Source: an uncultured Opitutia bacterium (GTDB lineage Bacteria > Verrucomicrobiota > Verrucomicrobiia > Opitutales > Opitutaceae). From it: a stretch of DNA of 64,000 nt. Under the pieces are notes generated by a model. It had not been told where the DNA came from, searched no databases, and worked only from the letters and a program-made list of their open reading frames with translations. The number at the start of each line of letters is the position of its first letter. Within the stretch, counting starts at the first letter, position 1. Where the stretch lies: contig CAIPAH010000024.1 in assembly GCA_903862955.1 (NCBI GenBank), forward strand, positions 186,001-250,000. The letters are read 5' to 3'. The position numbers and the translations under genes were made by a program. Positions 17,113-26,634 of the stretch are shown here, one piece after another.

Positions 17113-18794
17113 TGATTGGGGGCTGGTGCCGGAACGCCGGGGATGGGCTTCGCTCTTGAGGATTCCAGCTCCTCCAGCCCGTCCGTGTGCACAGCGCGGC
17201 TGATCGAGCCGATTCGGTAAAACGCCACTTTCATGAGAACAGCGTCATCCAACCAATCCGGCTGGGCGGGATAAGCGAGAAGGCCGGGTGCGAAATCAAT
17301 CCGGCGCTGCTCGATGCCGACCGTGCCCATCATGGTGTAGATCAGCCGCTCCTCTCCCACCATCGCGATTTTCGAACGATCCTTGCTCACCAACGCGTAG
17401 AACGTGTTGGGCGTTCCCCGCCGGCTGGTGGTCGTCAGGAAGCCGGGCAGGTAATCGGAGTCGAGCACCGGTTCGGTTTCGGCGATCGTCAACGTGAGAC
17501 CTTTGTCCTTCCTGTCCTTGAAACGGAGCACTTCGCGCACCTCGATCCGGTGTCCGGCGCGCCCGTCTCGTGCGCCAGGCTTCAAGGGAACCTCCGCTAC
17601 GACTTCCCCCGCATAAACGTTTAGCTTGAAATGGGCATCCCACGCCGGCGCGCGTTCGCGTAGCTTGACGGCATAGGAGCGGGGCAGCCCGATGTCGGCC
17701 GCGACCGACGGGGCGACACTCAAATCTCCCCGTTGCGAGTCGACCAAGTATTTCGTCGCGCGGACTGAAGCTCCCATCAGCTCCCAAGCCACAGGCCCAA
17801 AATATGAAAAGGTCCACCCTTGGCGCTCCAAATTTGTTCCGTCCGTCCAGCGGAGCGTGCCGGCAGCCCGCCCCCCATTGATGGCAATTCCGCGCGGCAA
17901 ACCTTCGAGGCGGGTGCCCACAAGCATGGTCACCATCGATTCGTCATCATAGGGCGACTTTCTCCTCTCGTGTAGGTCCACCGGGCCTGGCGTGGCGACA
18001 ACCTTGGCCAGACCCGCCGGTTCGCCGCTCCGCCAATCGATCGCCCGGGACCAGTCCCACGGCGCAAAGCCCAGGCTCAGCAGCATGAGCACAAAGCCGG
18101 TGGCCAGAATCGCCCATGACTTGGGCAGCGCCCGGGTGCGATATTGATGGATGATAACGGCCAACACCGTCGCGATGGCCACGAGGATGGTCAGCTGCAT
18201 GCGCGTCATGCCAAGGCCCCAGCTCAGTCCGCTCATGCGGTACGCGAAGAGGGGGCCCGAACAGCAGATCCAAGCGAAGACCAGCAACAGGAAAGCCACC
18301 GTGAAGCGGGAGTAATTGGCCGTAAGGGTCGCAACGCCAAACGCCAGCACGGAAACGATTGCCTGCCCCAGCATGATTTGGAGCGAGGCCCTTAGCACCT
18401 CACTCGCGCCATAGCCGCAGAACAACCACCACGGCAGCAAGGCGAGCACGGGGAGGAGGCCAAAGAACAGGACGGCGGAAATCAGCTTGGCCGACAACAG
18501 CCGCAGTCCGGTGATGGGACGGGTGACCCACCAGGTCTGCTGCCCCACCAGGGGGTCTTCCTGAACAAGGCCCGCGACCAGGAAGAAACCCAGGACCAGC
18601 TGCATGCCCCAGAGGATTTCATGCAGGGCATCCAGACCGTTGATGCCCGTCCGCAGCACCATGACTTCCTCGTCCGCCCAGCGGAAAAGCACGAAGCAAA
18701 GGATGGTCTGCGCGAGGATCAGTCCCACCCACAGCGCGAGCGGCAGCCGGAAGCGGCGGATGTCTTTTTTGACGATGTGCCAGGTAAGGTTCAT
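17109..18794 (-). CDS. ABC transporter permease-like membrane protein with a large soluble domain
   Basis: N-terminal TM helices (WHIVKKDIRRFRLPLALWVGLILAQTILCFVLFRW; MQLVLGFFLVAGLVQEDPLVGQQTWWVTRPITGLRLLSAKL); adjacent to the ABC ATPase with ATGA overlap. Confidence 0.82.
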   Translation of the reverse strand: MNLTWHIVKKDIRRFRLPLALWVGLILAQTILCFVLFRWADEEVMVLRTGINGLDALHEILWGMQLVLGFFLVAGLVQEDPLVGQQTWWVTRPITGLRLLSAKLISAVLFFGLLPVLALLPWWLFCGYGASEVLRASLQIMLGQAIVSVLAFGVATLTANYSRFTVAFLLLVFAWICCSGPLFAYRMSGLSWGLGMTRMQLTILVAIATVLAVIIHQYRTRALPKSWAILATGFVLMLLSLGFAPWDWSRAIDWRSGEPAGLAKVVATPGPVDLHERRKSPYDDESMVTMLVGTRLEGLPRGIAINGGRAAGTLRWTDGTNLERQGWTFSYFGPVAWELMGASVRATKYLVDSQRGDLSVAPSVAADIGLPRSYAVKLRERAPAWDAHFKLNVYAGEVVAEVPLKPGARDGRAGHRIEVREVLRFKDRKDKGLTLTIAETEPVLDSDYLPGFLTTTSRRGTPNTFYALVSKDRSKIAMVGEERLIYTMMGTVGIEQRRIDFAPGLLAYPAQPDWLDDAVLMKVAFYRIGSISRAVHTDGLEELESSRAKPIPGVPAPAPNH

Positions 18795-19696
18795 GCGGCC
18801 TCCTCCTTCTTCGCTCCGGCGCGCTCACTGTGGGCCAAGGCGAGATAGATTTCCCGCAGCGTCATCGGGGAAGCGTTCACCGAGGCGCCGGGAAAGCGCT
18901 CGCGCCACGCCCGTTCGGTCGACTCGCCCGCATATGCGGGTTCGACCCACGACGTCAGCGCGCCCGCCTGCGTCCACTCCAGCCCGCCTGACACCGGCGT
19001 GGCGTTCGTCGCTCCGGTCACCTCCACGCGCCGGAAGCGGCCCAGCAGGGCATCGGTTGTCTCGTTGAATTTCAGTCGGCCGGCGTAGATCACGGCCACG
19101 CGGTCGCAGAGGCGTTCGACTTCCTCGATGTCGTGCGACGACACCAGTACCGTCCAGTCGCCCAGCTCGGAGATCTCCAGCATGCCGCGCACAAATTCGT
19201 CGCGGACGAGCGGGTCGAGTCCGGCAAACGGTTCATCCAGCACAAGCAGTGGCGGCCGGTAGGCGAGCGACGACAGCAGCGCCGTCTTCATCACCATGCC
19301 CCGCGACAAGTGCTTCATCTTCCGTTCCGGCGGGAGTTCGAACAGGTCCAGCAGCTTCGCTTCCAGCGTCGCGTCCCAGCGCGGATAAAATGGCCGGCAG
19401 AAATCCAGATACTCCCGCACCGTCATCCAGAGAGGGAGTGACTGGCTCTCCGCCACGTAGCCGATGTTGGCGAGCTCGGCCGGTCCCAGCTTGCGGGAGT
19501 CAGTCCCCATCACGGTCGCCCGGCCGCTCGTGGAGTGCAGCAAGTTCAGCAGCATCCGGATGGTGGTCGATTTGCCCGCGCCGTTGGGCCCCAGCAGCGC
19601 GCACACGCTGCCGGACGGGACCTGGAGATCCAGCCCGTGCACCGCCTCGGTCCGGCCGAACCGCCGGGTCAAATTGTGGGTTTCGATGATGTTCAT
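18791..19696 (-). CDS. ABC transporter ATP-binding protein
   Basis: LLGPNGAGKSTTIRMLLNLL Walker A; HLSRGMVMKTALLSSLAYRPPLLVLDEPFAGLDPL. Confidence 0.95.
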   Translation of the reverse strand: MNIIETHNLTRRFGRTEAVHGLDLQVPSGSVCALLGPNGAGKSTTIRMLLNLLHSTSGRATVMGTDSRKLGPAELANIGYVAESQSLPLWMTVREYLDFCRPFYPRWDATLEAKLLDLFELPPERKMKHLSRGMVMKTALLSSLAYRPPLLVLDEPFAGLDPLVRDEFVRGMLEISELGDWTVLVSSHDIEEVERLCDRVAVIYAGRLKFNETTDALLGRFRRVEVTGATNATPVSGGLEWTQAGALTSWVEPAYAGESTERAWRERFPGASVNASPMTLREIYLALAHSERAGAKKEEAA

Positions 19697-19709
19697 GGGG
19701 TGAAAAATG

Positions 19710-21149
19710 TTATTCGGGCCGGAGCGCGAACCGCTCGAGCTTGCCGTTGGCGTCGTAGGAACAACGGGCGATGGCGGTACTTTCGCTGCAGACGATGATG
19801 TATTCGTAAACCCGGTGCCCGCCCGGGTAATCCTTGCGCTCCACCAGGCTAATCGACTGGAGCGACCCCGCGGCTTTCAGGTCGTTTGTGACCGGCCCCG
19901 GAATCACCTTGGCGAGCGCCTTGCCCAGCTCGGGCGTGAACAATGCCTGATCGAGCTTCCCCGCCTGCGCCGCGAGGTAGGCCTGCCGGATCTGCTCCGT
20001 CACCGCCGGCTCCTTGTCTGGGATGGGCTTGGGCGTGACGTAGGGATGGTAATCCGGCCAGCCGTAGGCCTGCGCCACTGCATCCTGCACGCGGAGCATG
20101 AATTTCGAGTCGTCGTTGGCGTTGATCATGATCGCGACGCCCATCCCCGCCTCGGTGTAGGCCACGAGCATCGTGTCGAATCCTTCATTGCGGCCGCCGT
20201 GCATGAAGCGGGCGGTCGGACCGCTGCCTTGGATGGCCAGGCCCAGGCCGTAATTGTTTTTCACGGGCGTGACCATCAGTTTCACGGAGGCGGGCGAGAG
20301 GACGGGATGCGGCCGACCGGCGAGCGACTGCTGCAGCGCAATCGCAAAGCGCGCGAGGTCCGACGGCGTCGTCCAAAGTCCCGCCGGCGCCATTTCCGGG
20401 TAAACATTCCACCAGGTGGGCAGGGCGCGGTTGCCGGTCCAATGTCCGGTGGCCGCCCGCGGGATGAGCGGTTCCGGCAGGGGCTGCGCAAAGGTGCTCG
20501 CGTTCATCCCGAGGGGTCGGAGCACATGGTCCTGCATGAAGTCGGGAAAGGCCTGGCCCGAGACATCCATCATCAGCTGCTGGGCGATCACGTAGCCGCC
20601 GCCCGAGTAACTCCACGCACTTCCCGGCTCGGACACCACCCACACAGGCGCGGAATTGGCCGGCGGCGTCCCGTTCAAAATCTGCACTACAGTCGGGATC
20701 GGCGCACCCCCCAGGTAACCCCGGAAACCGTGCACCGTCGTCCCCGCGGTGTGGCTGAGCAGCTGACGCAGCGTGACGGGGTGGCCGGCGGTGAAGTGAT
20801 TATCCGGCACTTTCCACGTGCGCAGCAGGTCGTTCACATTTCCATCCAGGGTCAGTTTCTTCTGCTCCACGAGGTAGAGGGCGCCCATCGCGGCGACTGC
20901 TTTGCTGTCCGAACCGGCCTGGAACAAGGTGTCGACGGTCACCGGCGCCTTGGTGGCGAGATCCCGCACGCCGTAGCCCTGCGCCTTGACGATGGCCCCG
21001 TCCTTGAAAACGGCGAGCGACAGCCCAGGGATCTTCCGCTTGGCCATGAGCGCCTGAATGGTGTCGTCCAGCGGCTCGGCGCGCGCGATGACGGCCGCGG
21101 AGATCAGGAGCAGGGAGAGGGCGAGAGCGAGGCAGGCTTTCGATTTCAT
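19710..21149 (-). CDS. Secreted serine hydrolase (beta-lactamase class C/DUF3471-like)
   Basis: Signal peptide MKSKACLALALSLLLISAAVIARA; IPGLSLAVFKDG; FQAGSDSKAVAAMGALYLVE (SxxK); LRQLLSHTAG. Confidence 0.88.
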   Translation of the reverse strand: MKSKACLALALSLLLISAAVIARAEPLDDTIQALMAKRKIPGLSLAVFKDGAIVKAQGYGVRDLATKAPVTVDTLFQAGSDSKAVAAMGALYLVEQKKLTLDGNVNDLLRTWKVPDNHFTAGHPVTLRQLLSHTAGTTVHGFRGYLGGAPIPTVVQILNGTPPANSAPVWVVSEPGSAWSYSGGGYVIAQQLMMDVSGQAFPDFMQDHVLRPLGMNASTFAQPLPEPLIPRAATGHWTGNRALPTWWNVYPEMAPAGLWTTPSDLARFAIALQQSLAGRPHPVLSPASVKLMVTPVKNNYGLGLAIQGSGPTARFMHGGRNEGFDTMLVAYTEAGMGVAIMINANDDSKFMLRVQDAVAQAYGWPDYHPYVTPKPIPDKEPAVTEQIRQAYLAAQAGKLDQALFTPELGKALAKVIPGPVTNDLKAAGSLQSISLVERKDYPGGHRVYEYIIVCSESTAIARCSYDANGKLERFALRPE

Positions 21150-21156
21150 GGGTGAA

Positions 21157-21540
21157 TCATTTGCCGCCGAGTTTCTTCCAGTGCGCGGCGAGCGCCGCCT
21201 GCACGTCGTCCAGTTCCAAACCGAGCTTGCACGCCTCGACCACCAGCCGCTCGGCCTCGGCGCCCAGCAGTTCGGCCCGCTCCTTGCGCCCGCCGATCCC
21301 GCGCTCCGCGACAATGCTGCCGACCGCGGGCGTCGTCACCAGCACGCCCTCGGCCACCAGCGCCGCCACGACCTTGTGCGCGGTGTTGGGGTTCACCTTC
21401 AGCTCCTGGCTCAGCACCCGCACCGAGGGAAACTTGTCACCCGGCCGCAGCTGCCCCGCCACCACGGCCTTCTTCACGGCGAACAGGATCTGTTCCGCGA
21501 CTGGCAGGCCCGGACGAAGTTCGATGGAGAACGGGAGCAC
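21157..21540 (-). CDS. GntR-family (YtrA subfamily) transcriptional regulator
   Basis: LPVAEQILFAVKKAVVAGQLRPGDKFPSVRVLSQELKVNPNTAHKVVAALVAEGVL wHTH; short C-terminus. Confidence 0.92.
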   Translation of the reverse strand: MLPFSIELRPGLPVAEQILFAVKKAVVAGQLRPGDKFPSVRVLSQELKVNPNTAHKVVAALVAEGVLVTTPAVGSIVAERGIGGRKERAELLGAEAERLVVEACKLGLELDDVQAALAAHWKKLGGK

Positions 21541-21543
21541 GCC

Positions 21544-21571
21544 GTCCTAGTTGCACTAATACAGTTAGGAC
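21544..21571. promoter_or_regulatory. Putative GntR/YtrA operator GTCCTA-N16-TAGGAC
   Basis: Perfect 6-bp inverted arms immediately upstream of the gntR start, in the divergent intergenic region. Confidence 0.5.
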
Positions 21572-21660
21572 AGCAAGCATTTTTTCGCCGAAGGGCGATT
21601 CCCGCCCGGCTTTTTGCTTTTGCTCGGGGACAAATCCAGCCACTTTCGCGGCTCCACAAC

Positions 21661-23697
21661 ATGACCACCCGCCACCCTGCCCCACTGGCCGCGCTGTTCG
21701 TCGCGGTTTCCGCCCTTTTCACCGCCGGCCTGCGCGCCGCTGATGCCACCCCGGCCATGCCGACGGGCGCGGCCATCCCGATCGAGCACTTCTTCGCCGA
21801 TTCCGCCATGCACTCGCTCCAGCTTTCGCCGGATGGGCATCACCTCACCTTCCTGGCGGCCATGGGGACCGGGCACACCGGCATCGCCATGATGGACCTG
21901 GAGACGGGCCAGACCGAGGCCATCGTGGCCATGCGCGACGAAAACATCACCCAGTATTTTTGGAAGGGAAACGACCGGATCGTGTTCGGCGGCGATGTGG
22001 GCGGCAATGAGTCGTATTCCTACCGCTCCATCGGGCTGAAAAACCGCAAGGTCATCGACCTGGCCCAGTCCCAGAAGCAATACGGCACCGAAATGGCGAA
22101 CACCGCCGGCATCATCAGCACCCTGCGCCTCGACCCCAACCACATCCTGATCGAGGGAACCAAGCATGCCGACAGTCTCAACAACTTCGGCGTGTTCCTC
22201 CTCGATGTGCGCAGCGGGGATCGGGACAAGATGGAAGGGAGCGACGTCGTTGGTATTCGCGGCTTGTTCCCCGACAACACGGGGGTCATCCGCGGCTTGG
22301 ATCGTCGCGTGGGCGATGTCGTGATCCACGAACTTCGGCCGGACAGCCTTTCGACCTTTTTCAAGGTGGGAGAGACGCCCGCCGATCTCGCCGTCGGCGA
22401 GCCCACCTGGCAGTCCCTCGCCTTCAACGCCGACAACCAGACGCTTTACGTCCTCACCCGCGAGGGCAGCCACGCCTCTCACCTCCGCGCGTATAACGTG
22501 GCCCGGCGCGCCTTCCTGCCTGAATTGGATTACACCATACCGGGCAGTTACGAGAGCATCATCCTGTCCCCCGATCTCAGGCGGTTGTTGGGGGTTTCCT
22601 ACCTCACCGACCGGCGGGAGGTGCACTGGTTTGACGAGACCCGGGCCCAGCTGCAGGCCAAGATCGACGGCGCCCTGCCGGATACCACCAACCTCATCAT
22701 CAGTTCGTCGGATGATGGCCAGCGCCGCGTCATTGTCAGCACGTCCGATCGCGTGCCCGGGACCTTCTACCTCCTCGACCTGCAAAATCCCGCCCGCGGC
22801 CGTCCGGCCATCATGATGCTTGGTCAGGCCAACCCTCACCTGCAGCCGGCGCAGCTCCAACCCATGATGTCGATCAGCTATCCCGCCCGTGACGGACTGC
22901 TCATCCATGGCTACCTCACGCTGCCCGCCGGAGCCCAAGGTCACCGCGTGCCGCTCGTCATCCATCCCCATGGCGGGCCCTACGGCATTCGGGACGAATG
23001 GGGTTACGACGGGGAGGTGCAGTTTCTCGCCAGCCGCGGCTACGCCGTGCTGCAGCCCAACTACCGCGGCTCGGGGGGCTACGGCGTCGATTTCCTCCTG
23101 GCCGGCCGACAACAGTGGGGCGGCAAGATGCAGGATGACCTCACGGACGGCGTGAAATGGGCCATCGCCCAGGGCTTCGCCGACCCCGATCGCGTCGCCA
23201 TCGTCGGCGCCAGCTACGGCGGTTATGCCGCGCTCGCCGGCGTCACCTTCACCCCCGAGCTCTACCGCTGCGCGGTCAATTACGTCGGCGTCTCCGATCT
23301 CAGCATCATCGCCGGCTACGGCATCGGCAACGGGCGCAACAATGGGATGGATCGGACCTTCCAGAACAAATGGATCGGGGACGACCCGGTGTACCGCCAC
23401 GATCATTCGCCGGTGAATTACGTCCAAAACATCCGCGTGCCCACGCTGCATGCCTACGGCGACAACGACCCACGCGTGGACATTGACCACTGGAAACGCC
23501 TCAAGGCCGAGCTCGACCGTTACAACAAACCCTACGAATACGTCCGCGAAGGCGACGAGGGACACGGCTTCCACCATGAGGATGCCCGCATTGGGTTTTA
23601 TCGCAAAGTGGAGGATTTCCTTGCCCGTTATCTCGCCGCTCCCGGCCAGATCAAAGTCGGCCCCACCAAGGTCATCGACCTGCCGGCCAAGAACTGA
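21661..23697 (+). CDS. S9-family (prolyl oligopeptidase-like) peptidase, secreted, copy 1
   Basis: Signal peptide; HPHGGPYGIRDEWGYDGEVQFLASRGYAVLQPNYRGSGGYG; VAIVGASYGGYAAL nucleophile elbow; YGDNDPRVD; GHGFHHE. Confidence 0.93.
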   Translation: MTTRHPAPLAALFVAVSALFTAGLRAADATPAMPTGAAIPIEHFFADSAMHSLQLSPDGHHLTFLAAMGTGHTGIAMMDLETGQTEAIVAMRDENITQYFWKGNDRIVFGGDVGGNESYSYRSIGLKNRKVIDLAQSQKQYGTEMANTAGIISTLRLDPNHILIEGTKHADSLNNFGVFLLDVRSGDRDKMEGSDVVGIRGLFPDNTGVIRGLDRRVGDVVIHELRPDSLSTFFKVGETPADLAVGEPTWQSLAFNADNQTLYVLTREGSHASHLRAYNVARRAFLPELDYTIPGSYESIILSPDLRRLLGVSYLTDRREVHWFDETRAQLQAKIDGALPDTTNLIISSSDDGQRRVIVSTSDRVPGTFYLLDLQNPARGRPAIMMLGQANPHLQPAQLQPMMSISYPARDGLLIHGYLTLPAGAQGHRVPLVIHPHGGPYGIRDEWGYDGEVQFLASRGYAVLQPNYRGSGGYGVDFLLAGRQQWGGKMQDDLTDGVKWAIAQGFADPDRVAIVGASYGGYAALAGVTFTPELYRCAVNYVGVSDLSIIAGYGIGNGRNNGMDRTFQNKWIGDDPVYRHDHSPVNYVQNIRVPTLHAYGDNDPRVDIDHWKRLKAELDRYNKPYEYVREGDEGHGFHHEDARIGFYRKVEDFLARYLAAPGQIKVGPTKVIDLPAKN

Positions 23698-23779
23698 GCA
23701 TTGCGATGGGGATGCGGCCGTCGCCGCATCCCCTCCCCCTGTGCGGCGAAGGCGCCGCGGCTCCAGCAACCCCTTTCGA

Positions 23780-23807
23780 CCGCCCCAGCGCCGGGGCGGT
23801 TTTTTTG
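23780..23807 (+). terminator. Rho-independent terminator
   Basis: ACCGCCCC-AGCGCC-GGGGCGGT followed by T-run. Confidence 0.8.
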
Positions 23808-23830
23808 CCCTTCCACTTCCAGCGCTGCCC

Positions 23831-23887
23831 GTCAAATCTACTCTCGTGGGCCCGCCAACGACCATGGAATCCAGTGCGATTCACGCC
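23831..23887 (+). repeat. Segment homologous to the pyrR leader/5' end (partner at 26064-26121)
   Basis: gtcaaatct..ct..gtgggcccgccaacgaccatggaatccagtgcgattcacgcc versus gtcacatct..gtgggcacgccaaagacgattggatccggggagattcacgcc; same reading frame. Confidence 0.7.
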
Positions 23888-25921
23888 GTCAGCCGGTGGT
23901 GGGCGGAGGTCGCGTTGCTGGCCGCGGCGCTGGCCCTGACCAGCCCCGTCCTTTCGGCGCGCAACGAGGAATCCGCGCTGCCGATGGGTGCCGCCATCCC
24001 GATCGAACACTTCTTCGCCGACCCGGCGATCCGCTCCGTCCAAATCGCCCCCGACGGCCGTCACCTCGCCTACCTTTCCGCCACGGGCACCGGTCATCTC
24101 GGTCTCATGCTCGTAGACCTCAAGAGTGGCCTGTCCGAGCTGCTCGTCGGCAAACGGGGCGAGGACGTCGGGATCTTCTTCTGGAAAGGCGGCGACCGCA
24201 TCGTCTACGGCGGCGACCTCGGCGGCAACGAGTCGCTCTTCCTGCGTTCCATCAGCCTGAAGTCCCGCAACGTCGTTACGCTCGCCGAGTCGTTCAAAGA
24301 GATCGACGCCAACCAGTCCACCTACGCCAGCGTCGAGGACATCCTAAGGCTCGACCCCAAACACATCCTCATCCGCGGCAACAAGGCCGCCGGCAGTTAC
24401 GATTACGGCATCTTCCTGCTCGACGTCCGTACTGCCGAGCGGCGCAAGGTACAGGGCCTCGGCGTACCCGGAGCCTACGGCGGTTTCGCCGACAACGCAG
24501 GCGTAATCCGCGCCCTCGACCTCCGCGTCGGCCCGGTCGTGGAACACCAGATCCGCGCCGACGGCCGCTCGACCTTCTTCAAGGTCGCCGAAACTCCCGC
24601 GGACATCGCCATCGAGGAGCCAAGCTGGAAGCCCTTGGTCTTCGCCGCCGACAACAACGTCCTCTACGTCCTCACCCGCGAGGGCAATCAGCCCCAGCAC
24701 TTGCGGGCCTACGACGTCTCCCAACGGGCCTTCCGGCCCGGCCTGAACTACGTCCTCGAGGGCGGTTACGACACCCTCCTCATGAGTCCGGACCGGGCCA
24801 AGCTGCTGGGCATCCAATACCTCACCGACCGGATCCATGTGCACTGGTTCGACGAGGAACGCGCCAGCCTGCAGGCCAAGATCGATGCCGCCCTGCCCGG
24901 TACCGCCAACACGATCTTCAGCTCAGCCGACGACAGCCGCCGACATGTCATCCGGTCGAGCTCCGATCGTGTTCCCGGCATCTACTACCTCCTCGACCTC
25001 GACCGGAGCACCGACGGCCAGCCCGCCATCACGCTCTTGGGCCCGGTCAACGTTCACCTGCATCCGTCGCAGCTGCAGCCCATGCTGCCCGTCAGCTATC
25101 AGGCCCGCGACGGCCTGACCATCTCCGGCTATCTCACACTGCCCGCCGGGGCGGCGGGCCACCGGGTCCCGCTCATCATCCACCCTCACGGCGGCCCGTT
25201 TAACGTCCGCGATGATTGGGGCTACGATGCCGAGGTACAGTTCCTTGCCAGCCGTGGCTACGCGGTGCTGCAGCCCAATTACCGCGGCTCGGGCGGTTAC
25301 AGCTTGGATTTCCTCCTCGCCGGACGCCGCGAATGGGGCGGGAAAATGCAGGACGACCTCACCGACGGAGTGAAATGGGCCGTCGCCCAGGGTTTTGCCG
25401 ACCCCGACCGTGTCGCCATCGTCGGCTCCAGCTACGGCGGCTACGCCGCACTCGCCGGCGTGACGTTCACGCCCGAGCTTTACCGCTGCGCGGTCAACTA
25501 CGTCGGCGTCTCCGACCTCAGCATCATCGCCGGCTACGGCCGGGGCTACGGGCGCGGCCACAGCCCGGATCGCACGTTTGAGAGCAAGTGGATCGGCGAC
25601 GACTCGAAATACCTCCACGACCATTCCCCGGTTCACTTCGTCCAAAATATCCTCGTGCCGACGCTGCACGCCTACGGCGAGAACGACCCGCGGGTGGACA
25701 TCGACAACTGGACGCGCCTGAAGTCCGAACTCGACCGCTACAACAAGCCCTACGAATACGTCCGCGAGGGCGACGAGGGCCACGGGTTCCACCGGGAGGG
25801 CGCCCGCATCAACTTCTATCGGCGCGTCGAGGATTTCCTCAGCCGTTACCTCGCCTCCCCCGGGCACGTGAAGATCGGTCCGACGAAGGTCATCGCTATG
25901 CCGGCCAAGGGCACGGACTGA
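23864..25921 (+). CDS. S9-family peptidase, secreted, copy 2 (tandem paralog)
   Basis: GAAIPIEHFFADPAIRS; HPHGGPFNVRDDWGYDAEVQFLASRGYAVLQPNYRGSGGY; VAIVGSSYGGYAAL; GHGFHREG. Confidence 0.93.
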   Translation: MESSAIHAVSRWWAEVALLAAALALTSPVLSARNEESALPMGAAIPIEHFFADPAIRSVQIAPDGRHLAYLSATGTGHLGLMLVDLKSGLSELLVGKRGEDVGIFFWKGGDRIVYGGDLGGNESLFLRSISLKSRNVVTLAESFKEIDANQSTYASVEDILRLDPKHILIRGNKAAGSYDYGIFLLDVRTAERRKVQGLGVPGAYGGFADNAGVIRALDLRVGPVVEHQIRADGRSTFFKVAETPADIAIEEPSWKPLVFAADNNVLYVLTREGNQPQHLRAYDVSQRAFRPGLNYVLEGGYDTLLMSPDRAKLLGIQYLTDRIHVHWFDEERASLQAKIDAALPGTANTIFSSADDSRRHVIRSSSDRVPGIYYLLDLDRSTDGQPAITLLGPVNVHLHPSQLQPMLPVSYQARDGLTISGYLTLPAGAAGHRVPLIIHPHGGPFNVRDDWGYDAEVQFLASRGYAVLQPNYRGSGGYSLDFLLAGRREWGGKMQDDLTDGVKWAVAQGFADPDRVAIVGSSYGGYAALAGVTFTPELYRCAVNYVGVSDLSIIAGYGRGYGRGHSPDRTFESKWIGDDSKYLHDHSPVHFVQNILVPTLHAYGENDPRVDIDNWTRLKSELDRYNKPYEYVREGDEGHGFHREGARINFYRRVEDFLSRYLASPGHVKIGPTKVIAMPAKGTD

Positions 25922-25922
25922 A

Positions 25923-26023
25923 GTCGAGAAGCCGAGTCGACGAGAGTCGATAGACCAGATTTGCAGAGGCGGAATCCGGCCGATCTTTCGAGGCCTCGAC
26001 TCGTCGACTCTCGACTTCTCGAC
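25923..26023. repeat. Long inverted repeat of the GTCGAGAAGTCGAG family
   Basis: 25923-25950 GTCGAGAAGCCGAGTCGACGAGAGTCGA; 25996-26023 reverse complement GTCGAGAAGTCGAGAGTCGACGAGTCGA. Confidence 0.85.
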
Positions 26024-26076
26024 GCCCGCCTTCTTTTTCCCCTTTCCCTTTGGCGCCGTAGCCGTCACATCTGCTG

Positions 26077-26634
26077 TTGGTGGGCACGCCAAAGACGATT
26101 GGATCCGGGGAGATTCACGCCGCAATCGAGCGGCTGGCGGAAGCCATTTCCTCCCGCCACACCGGCGACCAGCGCCTCCTGCTCCTCGGCATCGCCAACG
26201 GCGGCGTCGAGTTGGCCCGCCGCCTCGCTGCGAGCCTCGCCCGCACTTCGCCGGCGCGCTCGGTCACCGCGGGCACGGTTGATATTTCGTTCCACCGTGA
26301 CGACATCGGCCGCCACCCCATCCCCAAGGAGTTCGCGCCCACGCACATCCCCGCCGATGTCCACGGCGCCATGGTGATCCTCGTGGACGACGTCCTGTTC
26401 TCCGGCCGCACCGTCAAAGCCGCGCTCGACGAACTCTTCGACCACGGCCGTCCCAGGAAGGTCGAGCTCGCCGTCCTCGTGGATCGCAGCGGCCGGCTGC
26501 TGCCCGTCGCCGCCGACTACACCGGCCTGACCGTCACTGCCGGCCCGGACGAGCGCGTCATGGTCACGCTCGACCCCAAGAATCCGAAGGCCGACGCCGT
26601 CAGCGTGCTCCCCAATCGAAAATCGAAAATCTAA
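26077..26634 (+). CDS. pyrR: Bifunctional pyr operon regulator/uracil phosphoribosyltransferase PyrR
   Basis: LLLLGIANGGVELARRLAASL; AMVILVDDVLFSGRTVKAALDELFDHGRPRKVELAVLVDRSGRLLPVAADYTG (PRPP motif). Start TTG 26077 or GTG 26080. Confidence 0.93.
   Translation: MVGTPKTIGSGEIHAAIERLAEAISSRHTGDQRLLLLGIANGGVELARRLAASLARTSPARSVTAGTVDISFHRDDIGRHPIPKEFAPTHIPADVHGAMVILVDDVLFSGRTVKAALDELFDHGRPRKVELAVLVDRSGRLLPVAADYTGLTVTAGPDERVMVTLDPKNPKADAVSVLPNRKSKI

Noticed and set aside
21565-23865. 766-aa minus-strand ORF
   Set aside because: Antisense shadow of the first S9 peptidase.
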